This document shows, in pieces, positions 11,954 through 24,858 of a DNA stretch of 64,000 bases. A program made the translations under genes and the position numbers. The stretch is from Diadema setosum. Lineage: Eukaryota; Echinodermata; Echinoidea; Diadematoida; Diadematidae. The stretch covers positions 38,067,992-38,131,991 of the forward strand of contig CM067069.1 in assembly GCA_033980235.1 (NCBI GenBank), given 5' to 3'. Numbering within the stretch: position 1 is the first letter of the stretch; each line of letters opens with the position of its first letter. The notes beneath the pieces are model-generated. The model was not told the DNA's origin, searched no databases, and saw nothing but the letters and a program-made list of their open reading frames with translations.

Positions 11954-12447
11954 CTTTACCAAGCCGCGATAGCTGTGAGAAGAATGAAACAAAGAAAAAA
12001 AAAAACAGGATGTTAACCACCAGAGCAATAACAATGACGGGATTATCAGACTCAGCTTAAAATAATCGTGCTTTTTAAATCCATTCTTTTTCATGATAAA
12101 AATGCCAAGTTTCAACGGAGTAGCGTCATCGCTTCTACAGTAATTAGAGTTGAAAGTGACGAGTGTTTACATGGTTTTTAAGAAATAAAAAGGGGACTCT
12201 TTTAGACACGTCTAATCACACTATAAATTTTCTATAAAAAAAAACTGTTTGAGAAAGAGTGTCAAAAACATAGTTTTCTGTTTGTTTAATGACCCCGAAC
12301 TTTATCATAATGTAGAAGAAGACTTCCTCTTTCAGAAAATGATATGAACAACTCAAGATTGGCTAGTTGAACCATGTCACCTATTTTCAGTCCTCACACA
12401 AAATCACTGCCTGCGACTTTTTGTTGGTTTTGTGATCCCCGGTCACA
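11954..12447 (+). repeat. MITE-1, right portion of an interrupted copy
   Basis: Continues the family from TTTACCAAGCCG through AGGATGTTAACCACCAGAGC to the TIR GGTCACA at 12447. A short left piece (about 9698-9724, TCTATTCAAGCGCTTAACCC) is on the other side of the TIR element. The rest of the left part is absent. Confidence 0.75.
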
Positions 12448-12521
12448 AATACTCAAATATTTTCAATTAAAGAAATGAGAAAATTACTCTTTCTTTACAA
12501 AACACGAAAAGGTAAATCATA

Positions 12522-13283
12522 TGTGACCCGCTACAACAAAATGGTCCTAAAGTCGCGCACGGTCGAAGCCGTGAAAATCGAGATTGAAGTTAGAGCATCA
12601 AAATTGGTCAAAACTTACGATTTTCTGAATTTGACATATTATTAGAGTCTGACATGTCTTCTATCATCTGTCAAAATTTTGAAGCAATATGATGAAAGGA
12701 AAGACCAAAAAATAGCGTTTTTCTGGGCCATGTTTTTTTGGCGTTTCAACGAAGCAGAAATTGGTTCGCACATTTGGATTGAGCGCCACACATAGGCTCC
12801 GCCCCTAACAACGACTAGAGTAATCTCATTGGTCAGTTTGCTGCTTGCCGCTAACCGAAGCGTGAAGCTCGCACACTGCCCAGTCGACTGGTGCGTGCGG
12901 GCGGGTTGCGCTATGCCCAACCGCTTCTCCTGACATCCTGGTCACTGATTGGTCGGTGAGGAGACCGCCGACGCTGTGTTTGAATGAGCATTTCGGGGGT
13001 TGCTAGGGCTTAACTTCTATTGTCCGGAGGTGAATACTGACTTGCGTGTCTCTTGATTATGATTGCGTCGCAAGGAGAACTTTTAGGGCGCTTTTCTCGA
13101 AACAGTGATTTCCCAGACGTCTTGACATGCTCTCATTTAAACATCGATATCTCAGCAGCCGATTATTTTTATAAGACGAGTTAAATATCAATATAAAGCA
13201 GAAGGGTTAGGGAATTGTGTCATGTAATTTTCAAATAATCGACCTCGCCCGACTTTAGGATCATTTTGTTGTAGCGGGTCACA
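12522..13283. repeat. MITE-2, 762 bp, ~45-bp TIRs, TA target duplication
   Basis: The left end TGTGACCCGCTACAACAAAA and the right end TTTTGTTGTAGCGGGTCACA are inverted, and the similarity extends about 45 bp. TA flanks both sides (12520-12521, 13284-13285). There are no coding domains. It shares the TGTGACC terminus and TA target with MITE-1, so both may be moved by one transposase type (inference). Confidence 0.88.
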
Positions 13284-13959
13284 TATATTTGTCACTTCTG
13301 GTCCGCTTATTCGTCTTCACTACACTCAGTCTAATGGGGTGGATGTATAATATAGCGCTCACCAGTAATTAAAAAAAAAAACAGCAGTTTGGATGGAGTA
13401 TGGTAACAGATATCACGATATCACAGGTATAGTCTCACAATTATAAGTACACCAGAAATGCAACCATTAAAGAGAAGGGCAAAATTTGTAATTGTTTCAT
13501 GATTTTTAGCAAGCTTCTATATACTCTTTGATAGTAACGCTTCTAAATCAAAGAAAAAACTGAAAGCTGCTTCAAATAAAATGGTATGGAGAGCTGATTT
13601 GAAACAATCAAATAGTTATCAGCTTTCGAAATATTACTTAGAATACGAGTAGATGATGCGAGACAACTGAGTCCACAGGTGCAAACGACCGATCACCCAT
13701 TATTTCATTTTTTTTGTGAACAACAAGCAATTTATCACTATGCAAATTGGATTAATCTTGACAAGGTGCAGATGGCCTGATTGTAGTTTCTGGCAGGAAA
13801 TTTCTTTTCATGTAATAGACCATTCATTTATACCTAAGTTGATATATTAGGGAATTGTGCAATCACATTTCTAAATAATTTTGTTATTTTTGGCTATCAT
13901 CAGTCATGTGGAAATGTAGTCTTATGTAAGTAGTTTTGTCGGTTTTATTTTAGGAATGA

Positions 13960-14335
13960 GATATGGCGGAGGCAGACCAGTCGCAACAGTATTTTCTCTT
14001 TTTGTTCTGTTTGTTTTCAAAAATATGTAATATGTCTTCATATTCCACTTTTGATCCTTAATGCTTTGAAAACTCTATAGGCCTATCAGAAAACACTGTC
14101 ATTGATATGATAGCTGAATAGGGCACAATTTAGTTGGAGGTGTTTTGAATATGAAAGCATAAATCAGCTTAATTAAATCCATGATTAATGTTAAAGTTAG
14201 TTCCCGAATTTCTGGTCAAATTTTGAATCTCTGTAGAAAACTTGAACACTATTCAGGAACTAATTACAATTATACCCTTAACAATGGACACGGATACCAC
14301 CTTGGCGTTCTTGTTTTTGTTTTAAGGAATATGAT
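13960..14335 (+). repeat. Fragment of a dispersed repeat
   Basis: Begins with the tail ATGGCGGAGGCAGACCAGTC of the AGGTCA-bearing repeat. It continues with a block (CCACTTTTGATCCTTAAT … TTGGAGGTGTTTTGAATATG … GGACACGGATACCACC) that recurs at 50.4-51.0 kb and, inverted, at 51.7-52.0 kb. Confidence 0.65.
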
Positions 14336-16069
14336 TTTGTATAAGTGTGCTGTATTCTTTAATTCGTTAGATTGTGACCATTCTTGTTAATCTAATTTGA
14401 ACTTCTGCATGTATCCTTGTGTCAGCGTCATCATCATTGTGACCCTCTAACGATAGGTCTAACCTTTGGCCTATCAACAGTACAATGACAGTTGTGACAA
14501 AAAGTAAACATGTTGCTGACAAGTCCAGGGTCATAATCTCGATACGGACAGTCAAGTTGCCCCCTCGCCCGGCGAAGCAGAACCTATAGTTCTTGATTTG
14601 TTTTTCAGAAGAAAACCATAACAAACCAACAAGCACAAAACAGTGCATGCAATGTAATTTGGTACAATCGAACATGGCTTCACACATTAAACATGAACTT
14701 ACTAAAATAGATGCCAAGATTACAATTCTCAAGGCAATGTTATTCTCTGTTTTCTTTTTTTTTTATTGGTTTCTTTCACACGAATATAAGACAGCAAAGA
14801 AGAGAAAGAGTGTTTAAACTTTGGACTTTATGAATGCGATATATGAACATTTTGTGTACAGCAAAAAAAAAGACAAAACAAAATTGATATAAGAAGAGTT
14901 AGATTGAGAATGGTTAACTCCATTTTTTTTCCAATTTTTTGCTAAAATTAATGTGATCTCATTCTCTTTGGGCTTAAATATCTCTCTAATTTGGAATGGA
15001 TGGGAGCAACGCTTTCACAAAAATCTGAAAAGTACTGAATTGAATCCTCTTCTCTACAGCATACACTCATAAGACCTCCCAATTTTGGATAAGAAATCAC
15101 GTTTTCCAGAAATTTCAGTATACTAAGTGGGATATACAAATTTGGAGACTTTTTCGGCTTGTAGTAATTTTGTAGAAACAACTCATAGTTCTTGAATGTT
15201 TCAGGGAGGATAACTTTGAATTCTTCTCATTTCCCTGAATGATTTAGTTGCTAGAAGGGTCCTAGACCCTGTATTCATAAAGTCCTGTATTTACCCAATC
15301 CTCAGTTCTTCACGATGTCATGCCGGCCACTAACTCGGCTCAGAATTGCATACACGTTAGTGCAGAGGGCTACTGTGCAAAGACGAATTGTACACGAGTA
15401 CATACACACAACACACGCACAAACACACATACAAACACACACCTATTGTACACGATGCCATAACTCGTGGCACGGGGATTTGCGTTCTGCGTAATGAATG
15501 TTCACGAATGGCTCCCACACTTGGTGAGGCGGCTGCGCGTATATGACTAATCATGATAATTTCTCAGCCGAGAAAGCCAATGCGAAGAAAGACAGGTCAG
15601 ATATTACATCTGCTCGCCTAGGAAAAATGTGCTTCATGAATGACCGCCTCAATGTCCCGCTGCACTCGTGAAGGGTTTTGAGCCTTACGTGACGTCATAA
15701 TTCAGACGGCTGTTCCTGGGCGAAAATCCTTCAAGTGAATTGATCAGTTTTAACTCGCGATTTCTCAATGGGGCGAATATCTTCTACTTAGTCATAATGA
15801 TGATCTGTTTCAGGAGATATTCCCTCTGCATTGATACCTTTTTTCATATGATTTTCCTCATTTAAATCTCTCGTTCTTTGTACTTTAACTGATGTCCAAC
15901 ACATAGGCGAAAAAATCACTTTAATGATTGATGTGCACACTTACTTATTAAACTAAAATCATATTTCGGTAGATTGCTCCCTCGAATACTCACCTACATG
16001 ATTTTGTCTAAAACCCGAAAATGTTACAAATTTTCACTCACATTTTCCCTTTTCCGTTATTTTCTTTTT

Positions 16070-17410
16070 ATGCCTCCGCCACGAAGTGGTGCCGGAGGCA
16101 TTATGTTTTCGGGTTGTCCGTCCGTCCGTCCGTCCGTCCGTCCGTCCTTCCGTCCGTCCGTCCGTCCGTCCTTCCGTCCGTCCGTAATGAATTTTGTGGA
16201 CAAGGTAACTATCAAAACCTGTTGAGGTATCCTAATGAAACTTGGCATGTATGTGTATTAGGGGGTGAAGTTGTGCCTATCAACTTTTGGGTGCACATGC
16301 TTGAGGTCAAAGGTCAAAAGGTCAAGGTCAAATACATAAAATTTCACAATTTCCACCATATCTATTGAATGCCTGAAGATATTTTCTTGAAACTTAGTGT
16401 ATACATGTATTACCCAATTAAGATTCTCTGGTGAAAGTTTGGGTCATGAGGTCAAAGGTCAAAGGTCAAAAGGTCAGGGTCAAATACATAAAATTTCACT
16501 ATTTCCACCATATCTATTGAATGCCTGAAGATATTTTCTTAAAACTTAGTGTATACATGTATTACCCAATTAAGATTCTCTGGTGAAAGTTTGGGTGATG
16601 AGGTCAAAGGTCAAAGGTCAAAAGGTCAAGTAAAAATATTAAAACTTCTTTTTTTTCCTCCATACCTTGGAAAATTGTTCAAGGTATCTTCATGGAACAT
16701 AGTATATACATATACTGACTGGAAGTAATTATCTAGAGAATGTAGGGTTCATGGGGTCAAAGGTCAGGGGTCAAAGGTCAAGTGCAACACTTCAAAATTT
16801 TACTATTTCCCTCCTTTCATGCAATGCCAGCAGGGTTATTTTTTTTTACACTTGGTGTATGCATACATGTGTAACCTAATAGAAATTCTCTGGAAAGTTT
16901 TTTTTTTTCGTCTTTTTTTGCCTCAAAGGTCAAAAGGTCAAAGATCAAGTGAAAGTGCTGAACTAACTTTTTCCTCCATATCTCGGAAGTGGCTCAAGTT
17001 ATCTTGAAACTTAGTACATATTATGCATGTTCTACCTGAAAGTGATTATCTTATGAATTTTAGGGTCAAGGGCCAGATGAAAATGGTAACAATTTACTAT
17101 TCAATTCAGAAATTGCACTTTTTCTCCACACCTGTACCTTGAAAATTACTCAATGCCTAAATGTATGAATGGGTCAAAGTCGAGTTAAAGTCCTTAAATC
17201 CCTAGATACATGCTCTCCTATTCATCCAATTAAACCTAGGTCAAGGAAGGTGAACATTCAACACATCTGTGACAAACTTGTCATTTCAATATTTTGCCAA
17301 TTTTGTGAAAATGTAATCACACATTGTCCACATGTACTATCTAGACCTATTGGGAAAATCATGCATTATGGCGGAGGCATACCAGTCGCCAAAGCGACAT
17401 TTCTAGTTTA
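16070..17410 (+). repeat. Dispersed repeat with AGGTCA arrays
   Basis: Starts ATGCCTCCGCCACGAAGTGG, then a (CCGT)n block, and ends GGCGGAGGCATACCAGTCGCC. The interior repeats a ~155-bp module and carries arrays such as AGGTCAAAGGTCAAAGGTCA (16449 and 16601) plus looser copies near 16755 and 16925. AGGTCA-A-AGGTCA is a DR1 nuclear-receptor site. It has no coding capacity. A minus-strand relative is at 57.6-60.5 kb. Confidence 0.8.
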
Positions 17411-17613
17411 ATTATGTTATTGGTATAGTATAAAAACATGATACAGGACTTTGTGGTTGGCATTATCTCCCTTTCAAAGATATCGTTTAAAGTGCTGACA
17501 GTACGGTCAGTTTTATAGTCCACTAGTGCAGTGAGTCCTGATTGAATGCAGAATAGTGTTAATTTATTTCGGTTTGATTAGCATTCGTTACAAAGTCAAT
17601 CAAATTTCCACAC

Positions 17614-17739
17614 CTTCATGCGGCACATAGTCCGGGTGATACTTTTGCAGAATTTTTCCAACAAGGAAGAATAGGATGGCTAGGGCGACAGGCAGACCAA
17701 TGGCTAGTCCGATGATGAGGCCCAAATTATCACGTTTTG
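17614..17739 (-). CDS. Transmembrane exon of Ig receptor
   Basis: 42 codons, phase 1 in and phase 1 out. The acceptor is GCATTTCAG and exon residues ~5-27 (LGLIIGLAIGLPVALAILFF and on) form one hydrophobic helix. The basic segment KILQKYHPDYVPHE follows, giving a type I topology after the Ig exons. The donor used here is weak: GAAG|GTGTGG at 17613. If it is not used, reading continues GVEI and stops at TGA 17600-17602, giving a short-tailed receptor with no NACHT domain. The helix length and positive residues after it make a membrane anchor likely. Downstream joining to the 7.8-kb exon is the least certain link in the model. Confidence 0.75.
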
Positions 17740-17985
17740 CTGAAATGCAAATAGAATGCATTTACCTTTTCTTACGTTGCTTAGTAGAATTTGACGACAG
17801 TAAAGTATAGCATGTAGAAAATTACGATAATATTCGACATCGTTAATGTCTTTGTGAAGTGCTAACACGAGTAGTCGAATGCATGAATACAACCGTGAAA
17901 AATTGGTTGGCATAGTAACTAAGAGAAAACATTGCGAAGGTAATACGTTCGTTAGCTGTATTCTATACTTTATTACTGTATTATA

Positions 17986-18678
17986 TGTGACCGTGCACCT
18001 CAAAACGAACATAAAGTCGCACACACTGATTTTGCGTGAGGACTGAAAATAAGTGAAATGGGTCAACCTAGCCGAACTTGTCTTTTTCATATTTTCTGAA
18101 AGAGCGGGTCTTCTTTTACATTATGCTAAAATTTGGTATCATAAAACGGGCAGGAAAGTGTGTTTTTTAGCAGTTTATCTCGAACATTTTTGGTAGAATA
18201 GTGTGATTAGGTGTGTCTTTAGAATCCCTTTTTCATTTCTGAAAAACCTTGTCCACACTCTTCACTTTCAACTCTAATAACTTTTGAAAGGATAGTGCTA
18301 CTGCTTTTGCTACTGGTTTGAAAGTTGGCATTAATTATGGACAGAATGTGTTAATGAGGCATGCTTAATTTCAGTTTAATCTGATAATCTCTTCATTGTT
18401 GTTACTCTAGTGGTTTACTTCCTGTTTTTTGTCCCATTCATCGCACAGCCAGCACGGTTTGGTAAAGATTAAGCGCTTGAATAGACACTGTACTTCAGAG
18501 CCTCTTTTCTCAGTTCACACTTTTCCTGAGTTTGTGCTTTCTTTCCAATAGTTAGGAGAGTCCATTTGATTTGAGTTATACATCATTTGAAAGCTTAAAG
18601 TCTGCTCGTTCAGAATAGGGTCTTAACTAAAAATTCATGTCTGGCGACTTTTTGTTTGTTTTGAGGTGCAGGGTCACA
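17986..18678 (+). repeat. MITE-1, full length (693 bp)
   Basis: The left TIR TGTGACCGTGCACCTCAAAA and right TIR GAGGTGCAGGGTCACA are flanked by TA on both sides. It lies in the intron between the second Ig exon and the TM exon. It is exactly as long as the copy at 41234-41926. Confidence 0.92.
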
Positions 18679-18890
18679 TATTAATTCATTTACTTTTCAG
18701 TATGCAATGTAGAATAGATGTTCATTTCATGCGTAACTGTACAATCACTTTACTGAAGAAAAAAAAAAACCTACACTCAGATCTGTTTTCCTCAATTTTA
18801 TGTCATGATTGCTCATCAATGCAGAACCCTAATTCATATCCCGAAACCATCCCAAGACACAAGCAAGTAACGTTTTATAATGATAAAAAC

Positions 18891-19235
18891 CTGATATAGG
18901 GAGAACGGTAATTTCCACAGTCGACGTTCCAATTAGCGAGTGTCCGGTAGCATTGCAAATGAATGTTTGCTCTGTCCCAAGTTCAGCTAAAACAGTGATT
19001 GTCTCGAACCTCTCAGATGTGTCGTCTGGTAGTGTTAATTGTTGTGAAACCACGGAATCCAGTCGCTTTCCCGACTCCTCAGCCCATAGCATGGAAACGT
19101 TAGGTTTGAATCCACTCACGACACACGTAAGGTTCAAGAAAGGAGTGTCGACGGGAGTTTGGTATGTGCACAGGCCTTGATAAGACTGGCTTTTATGTTT
19201 TGCACATTCCTCGATTACATGCGCTGATGCCATTG
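18891..19235 (-). CDS. Second Ig-domain exon (C-type)
   Basis: 115 codons, phase 1-1, the usual arrangement for Ig exons. The acceptor is CACTATTTTTGTAG and the donor is TCAG|GTTTTT, not a strong one. The exon peptide has the intradomain Cys pair and Trp: C38 in LNLTCVVSGF, W51 in SMLWAEES, C94 in TFICNATG. An extra Cys pair, C11 and C23, lies before the domain. The domain ends TVEITVLPIS, a typical G strand, and runs straight into the TM exon. Several N-x-S/T sequons fit an extracellular location. The domain looks C-set-like (long C-F region, no DxGxYxC). It is the membrane-proximal Ig of the receptor and probably carries ligand contacts or spacing. Confidence 0.85.
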
Positions 19236-20967
19236 CTACAAAAATAGTGAATTGCATAGAAACAAAGCATTTTTATTTTACATAACTAAACTGACAGAAT
19301 TGCAAACGTGTTTGTTACAAACTTCAGCTCAAGAATGAGGTTTATGTTATGTAGGTGAATTTTGAAGGTGCACAAAAGACATGGAAGTTGACAAGTGTAT
19401 ATCAACGTGCGGCATATCTATGACAGATGTATGATACTCATTTCATGTCGCAGTTGCCATAACTTCTCAGTTTATGTCTTCAATCAGCTTGTCATTGTCA
19501 AATCCTCCTGTTTGTTTATCTTTTAAAGATATGCATAACTACACCAGCTAGTGATCTTCAGAGGACTTCAAACCTGTACACAACAGAGCGTTTTTTCTTT
19601 TACTTTCACATGGTTTGTGATTGTTCTTTGTGCCATGTTACTTGTGTGTTAGTAGGGGATTTCAGTGATCACTGCATTGTTTCTTAGTTTCGACTTTCCT
19701 CAAATCAATTCGTATTTGGCATTATGTCAGCATAAATAGTATTTTTGAACCTAAAGGAAAAATAGTAGCAATAGCAAAATAGTAGCAATAGAACTGAAGC
19801 GAGTTATTCCTTAGTATTATTTGTTAAGCAGTCGCGAATGACTCGTTACTTGTTAGATTCTGAAACCCACATATTCGTTGTATCACTCTTTTTCACCAAA
19901 CGGTCACGGTCATGTCAACTTAACTGAGCCAAGTATGCTCACCCCAGTACGCTTATCACCAGACTGTGGGTTTTTGTTACATCAATTGTTTCTGTTGTAC
20001 GAGACAAGGCTATTTCCTCTCACGATTGTACACTGTACTTTTGTTTTTGCTATACTCCACTTTAATGTACCTTAATTTTCAATTGTTAGCAATCTTGTGT
20101 TTAGCACCTGACTGGACCCAAAGATTGAAGGGGGGGGGGGGGGGGTAGGGTGTGTGGCCGTGACATCCCGGGAACGTGTCCAAGATATGGACGTTCGGAG
20201 TCTGATCTTGATTGTGTTCACATGTGCATTTATGTGCTCGAAATTAGAGCAATTCCTGTTCTACGTTATTTTGGATATACTTTCTTCCTTGAATGTGTTA
20301 CGATTTATTGTTACTTCTCAGTGCATTTCCAGTTCGACAAGCAATAACTGCCATAATACTCTATGTGTCAATTGCTCCCGCTCGTTTACAAAAAAAAAAA
20401 AAAAACACACACATGTCTGCAAGTGTAAAAATATAACAAACTGCTGGTGTCTTTGATTTGTAAACTATTTGATAACAAATTATTGTTCACATATATACGC
20501 AAACTGAATTCTGTTTCTGGAAGATGCTTCAAGTCCCTATCAACTCATATAATATCCAGAATACCACTGTAGTTCGATGTGTCGTAACAAATTGATACCC
20601 GGGAATTTCGCGCTTAAATTTGTTAAATGCTTTTATGGTCGCTACTTCGTCTTAGTAACGCAGATTGCCCGCAATGCTTTTTTTGTTATTTGTTTGCTCC
20701 ATGGAATTTTCCAACACCTACCGCTCATCCTTTGATATTGTGTACTTGTTCCTTGTACATAGTTCAGCAAGTTACATTGTATTCTTACCACCATCACTTC
20801 TTCCTTCTTTACCTCACGTGAACGTTAGTAGTTTTGTTATTGTTCATCGGCGGAATGTTATTTTCGAGCACTGCTTCCAAGAGACATAATTTATGGCAAC
20901 CAAAGTCATGAGCATGCATTCCTTGTAAACAAGTCATTATGTAACTTCTGTTTGCCTATTTTCAAAA
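19236..20967. other. Intron with no recognised coding feature
   Basis: AT-rich, with a poly-G run at 20130-20145 and poly-A at 20391-20405. The right part may be the 5' UTR of the LINE that begins coding at 20968. No splice-bounded exon was found. Confidence 0.5.
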
Positions 20968-23900
20968 ATGGCTGAACAAATTAACGTAAATCTTCCTCCC
21001 GCAATGAATAACGAAGTATGTGATTACCAGCCAGCTGCATTGAATTTTTCTTTAAACTGTTCTGACTGTGAAGAAAGTGACAGCACCGACTTTGTCTCAT
21101 CTTTATATACAGGAACTCAAGAATTAAAGCTTGACTTAGATACTAATGATATTTCTGCTCAAACTGTATCCTCTTATTATCATTTGGAAAAAGATATCAT
21201 CACCTTATCTCATTCAAATTCTAAAGATCTTTTTATTTCACATATTAATATTAGGAGTCTAAACAAAAAAATAGGCCAATTACTTTTACTTGTTAACGAG
21301 TTGCAATTCACACATACTGTTATTGGCCTCAGTGAAACATGGCTAAAGGAGACGTCACCATCCTCCGAATTCATGATCAGTGGTTTTAAATTACTTACTA
21401 ATAACAGGAATAGTAAGAGAGGTGGTGGAGTAGGTTTCTTTGTCACACGAACTTTGAATTGTCAGTTGCTACATGAATATTGTATCATTTCAGAATGTTT
21501 TGAGAGTATTTTCATTGAGGTTATAACTCCACACAAAGGTAACATTAATTGGGGGGAAATTTACAGGCCACCTCATTCCAATCCTTCTGAATTTATTGAG
21601 TTAGTTCACGGACTTCTTTCTGACAAATATTTTGCCAAAAATACATGTATTATAGTGGGTGAGTTTAATATAAATCTTTTTAATTGCAATGATACTCAAA
21701 TCTGCCAAGATTTCCTCAACCTTATGCTGTCAAAATCTTATATTCCCCTTATAAGAAAACCTACTCGTATATCTGATGCTACTTCTTCTCTCATTGACAA
21801 TATATTTATTAATAATTTATCTTTTGACGTTACACCTGGTATTGTTGTTTCAGATCTCTCAGATCATTTCCCAGTATTCGCACTTGTTTCCCAGTTCTTC
21901 ACGAGAAGAACACCAACTCATAACTCTGGTTTTCGTGATATGTCTGAATGTAATCTAAACAGACTTAGGGAGGGATTGAGGTCAGTTGACTGATCTCCTA
22001 TTTACAGTTCTGGAAATGTAAATGCGTCTTTTGAAATTTTCATGAATATTTTAACAACAAATTGTAATAGTTATGTACCATTAATAAAATGATCTAAATC
22101 AAATTATAAGAAAATACCAAGACAAACATGGATCACTAGATCTCTCCTTAAGTCTATTAATAACAAAAATTGATTATATTGTAGATACCGTAAATCCCCA
22201 AATGCTTTAAACAAATATTTTTATATTCGTCATCGAAATACGCTTACATCTACTCGACGTACAGCTAAGCAACAGTATTTCTCCAATCACTTTGACAAAT
22301 GTAAGTTCGATATAAAGGGTACGTGGAAGAGATTAAGACAGCTTTAAACTCCACTGTAGATAAAAATTCCCCAAATTCCATTTTTAAAGACCGTTGTTTA
22401 GCAAATGAACCAGGGGCGATGGCGGATGTATTTACCGACTTCTTTGTTAACCTCAGGCCAGATCTTGCCAGCAAAATACCACATTCACGGACACCTTTTC
22501 ATTCGTTCTTAGGGGATAGGAACGCACTGACTTTCTTTTTCGTTCCTATTGTTGATGATGAAATTAAAGAAGTTGTTCGTAAATATGAATAATAAAAAGA
22601 GTACAGGTGATGATGGTATTTCAATTTTTCTTTTAAAAAATGTGATAAATGAAATAGTTTCTCCTCTCGTTTATATTTTTAATCAATCTTTATCAAGCGG
22701 AAATTTCCTGATAAGATGAAAGTCGCTAGAGTTGTTCCTATATACAAAAAGGGTTCTAAAGAACATGTTAATAATTATCGCCCGATATCTCTTTAAACTT
22801 CATTTTCAAAAATTTTGGAAAAGCTTGTTCATAAAAGAACTCTTAGATTCCATGTTAATTGTAATATTCTTTCGAATTTTGAGTTCGGTTTCAGAAAGCA
22901 ACACAGCACTACCCACGCTTTATTGGCTTTTATTGATAAAGTGGCATATGCTCTTGACGATGCTTCACACACCATCGGTGTTTTTATTAATTTCTCGAAG
23001 GCTTTTTACACGATAGACCATAATATTCTCCTTTATAAGTTAAGCCATTACGGCATTCGCGGGACGGCTTTAGAATGGTTTAGAGATTACTGATAGAAAG
23101 CAGTATGTTTGTTTTAATGGTCATGAGTCCTCAATGAAATCAATTACATGTGCTGTCCCCCAGGGTTCCCTACTCGGCCCGCTATTATTCATCTTGTACA
23201 TAAATGACCTCCAATATTCATCGGAGATTCTTTCTTTTATATGCTTTGCAGATGAAACAAATTTATTTCTTTCACATCGTAATTTTAACACGCTTATTCA
23301 CATGTAAAGCAACGAACTGAAACTTGTTCAGTCCTGGATTCATGCCAACAAGTTATCACGAAACATTGATAAAACATCTTATTATGCTGTTCAGTAACTC
23401 TTTGCAATTTATTCCTGGTCATGTCCAAATTAATGGCATTAATTTAACGAAGGTTGATAGTATTAAGTTTTTTAGAAGTGTATATTGATAGCGATTTATC
23501 TTGGAAGTCTCACATCAATTTTTTAACCAAAGTTTTATCTAGGAATGCAGGAATTCTAAACAAACTGAAAGATTATTTCCCCGCTAATATATTGCAAATT
23601 ATATACTCAACTATGATTTCTCCTTACCTCAACTACGGAATACTGGCATGGGGTAACACGTCCCAGTCTTTGCTTGACTCGCTCTTTCTCTTACAAAAGC
23701 GCGCCATTAGAATAATTAATAAGACTGGGTATTTATCTCATACAGATGAATTTTCCATAAGAACAAAATTTTGAAATTGTCAGATTTTTTTTATTACAAT
23801 TCAGGGATATTCATGTATGAATTATCCAAAAATGATCTTCCTGATATATTTTTTTTTGCATATGTTTCAAAGAAATTATTTTATTCATAACTATCCCACC

Positions 23901-24075
23901 CGCCAACGTGACGATTATCATCTACCACGTACCCGAAACATTTTTGCGAAAAAAAAACAATTATGTATACAGGGCCGAAATGCTGGAACGATCTCCCCAT
24001 AGAACTCGCAGATTGTTTGTCTTTGTCGACCTTCAAATACAAATTAAGACAGAATTTATTGAATAATTACATTGC
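20968..24075 (+). pseudogene. Decayed non-LTR retrotransposon (endonuclease + RT)
   Basis: An intact 341-codon frame (20968-21993) carries an AP-like endonuclease: HINIRSLNK at 92-100, GLSETWL with E123, YRPP at 199-202, GEFN at 231-234 where GDFN is expected, LIDNIF with D277, and SDLSDH ending at 300. Reverse-transcriptase blocks follow in shifting frames with stops: a NNYRPIS-like block near 22770, FGFRKQHSTTHALLA near 22885, a PQGSLLGPLLF-like block near 23160, FADE for the catalytic FADD near 23247, then YIDSDLSWKSH and a terminal FKYKLRQNLL. CR1/Jockey-like layout. It is dead: frameshifts, stops and two altered catalytic residues. Confidence 0.85.
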
Positions 24076-24858
24076 GTAAGTCCATTGAAATTTCCTTCTT
24101 TCTTGTTTATGTGCCTCTTCCTGCTGTGTTGGTTGTTGTCATTCAAATCAGTTAAGCCTCTCTGTTTGCGCTTTTAAATTCCTTCACACCAGTACCCCTT
24201 TTCGTACCCTAAGACTTCGGAACGCGTGAACAGCTGGCTTGTTGTATTCCCCTCAGTGCTATACTGGCTGGTAATTCTAATTCTAATTCTAATTCTAAAT
24301 CTAATTCTAATTCTAATTCTAATTCTTATTCTTCTTTGAATGTTAGTACTTATATGTTCACTTTTTAGGTTTCCCGTATCTCCTCCGAGGACTCGCATGT
24401 CGAGTTGTTCTCTTTTCACCATTATTCAAATCATATTATTACACTATTGTCAACATTGTTAAATCAACTGTTCTTACATCTGCAGAGTGTGGTTGTCTGT
24501 ATATCACTATTAATGTATTGAGAAGATTCTGTTAGTGCCCCAGGTATTTTTCCTTTCATTTTTGTTTCTCTTTATCTTGGTCCTACGTTGCATCCGTGCT
24601 CCTCATCTTTACACTCTGTTCAGAATTTGGGACCTACGACTAACAAGCTCGCTTTTAAGTAGGTTCCATCCTATTTCTTTAGCGTTATGCATAACCAAAC
24701 GTACGATGATTGACCGCTATATGTTTTACATGCTTACAGTAATTTACTGTACATCCAAGCCGGGTATTATGACTCACTATGTTTTTATTATATTTGATGT
24801 ACATTCCTTCATTGAGAAGTATGAAAATAAATTGAATTGAATTGAATTGAATTGAATT
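24076..24858 (+). repeat. 3' UTR and tail of the LINE
   Basis: Includes an (ATTCTA)n tract at about 24270-24335 and ends GAAAATAAATTGAATTGAATTGAATTG, a GAATT pentamer tail. Similar tails end the LINE pieces at 32.5 kb and 41.0 kb. Confidence 0.65.

Noticed and set aside
14390..14732. Minus-strand 121-codon frame with a hydrophobic segment as another receptor exon
   Set aside because: An acceptor-like TTGATAG is present, but no usable in-phase donor follows, and the TM exon at 17.7 kb already supplies the helix.
24174..24422. Arg/Ile repeat protein
   Set aside because: Arises from the (ATTCTA)n microsatellite in the LINE 3' UTR.
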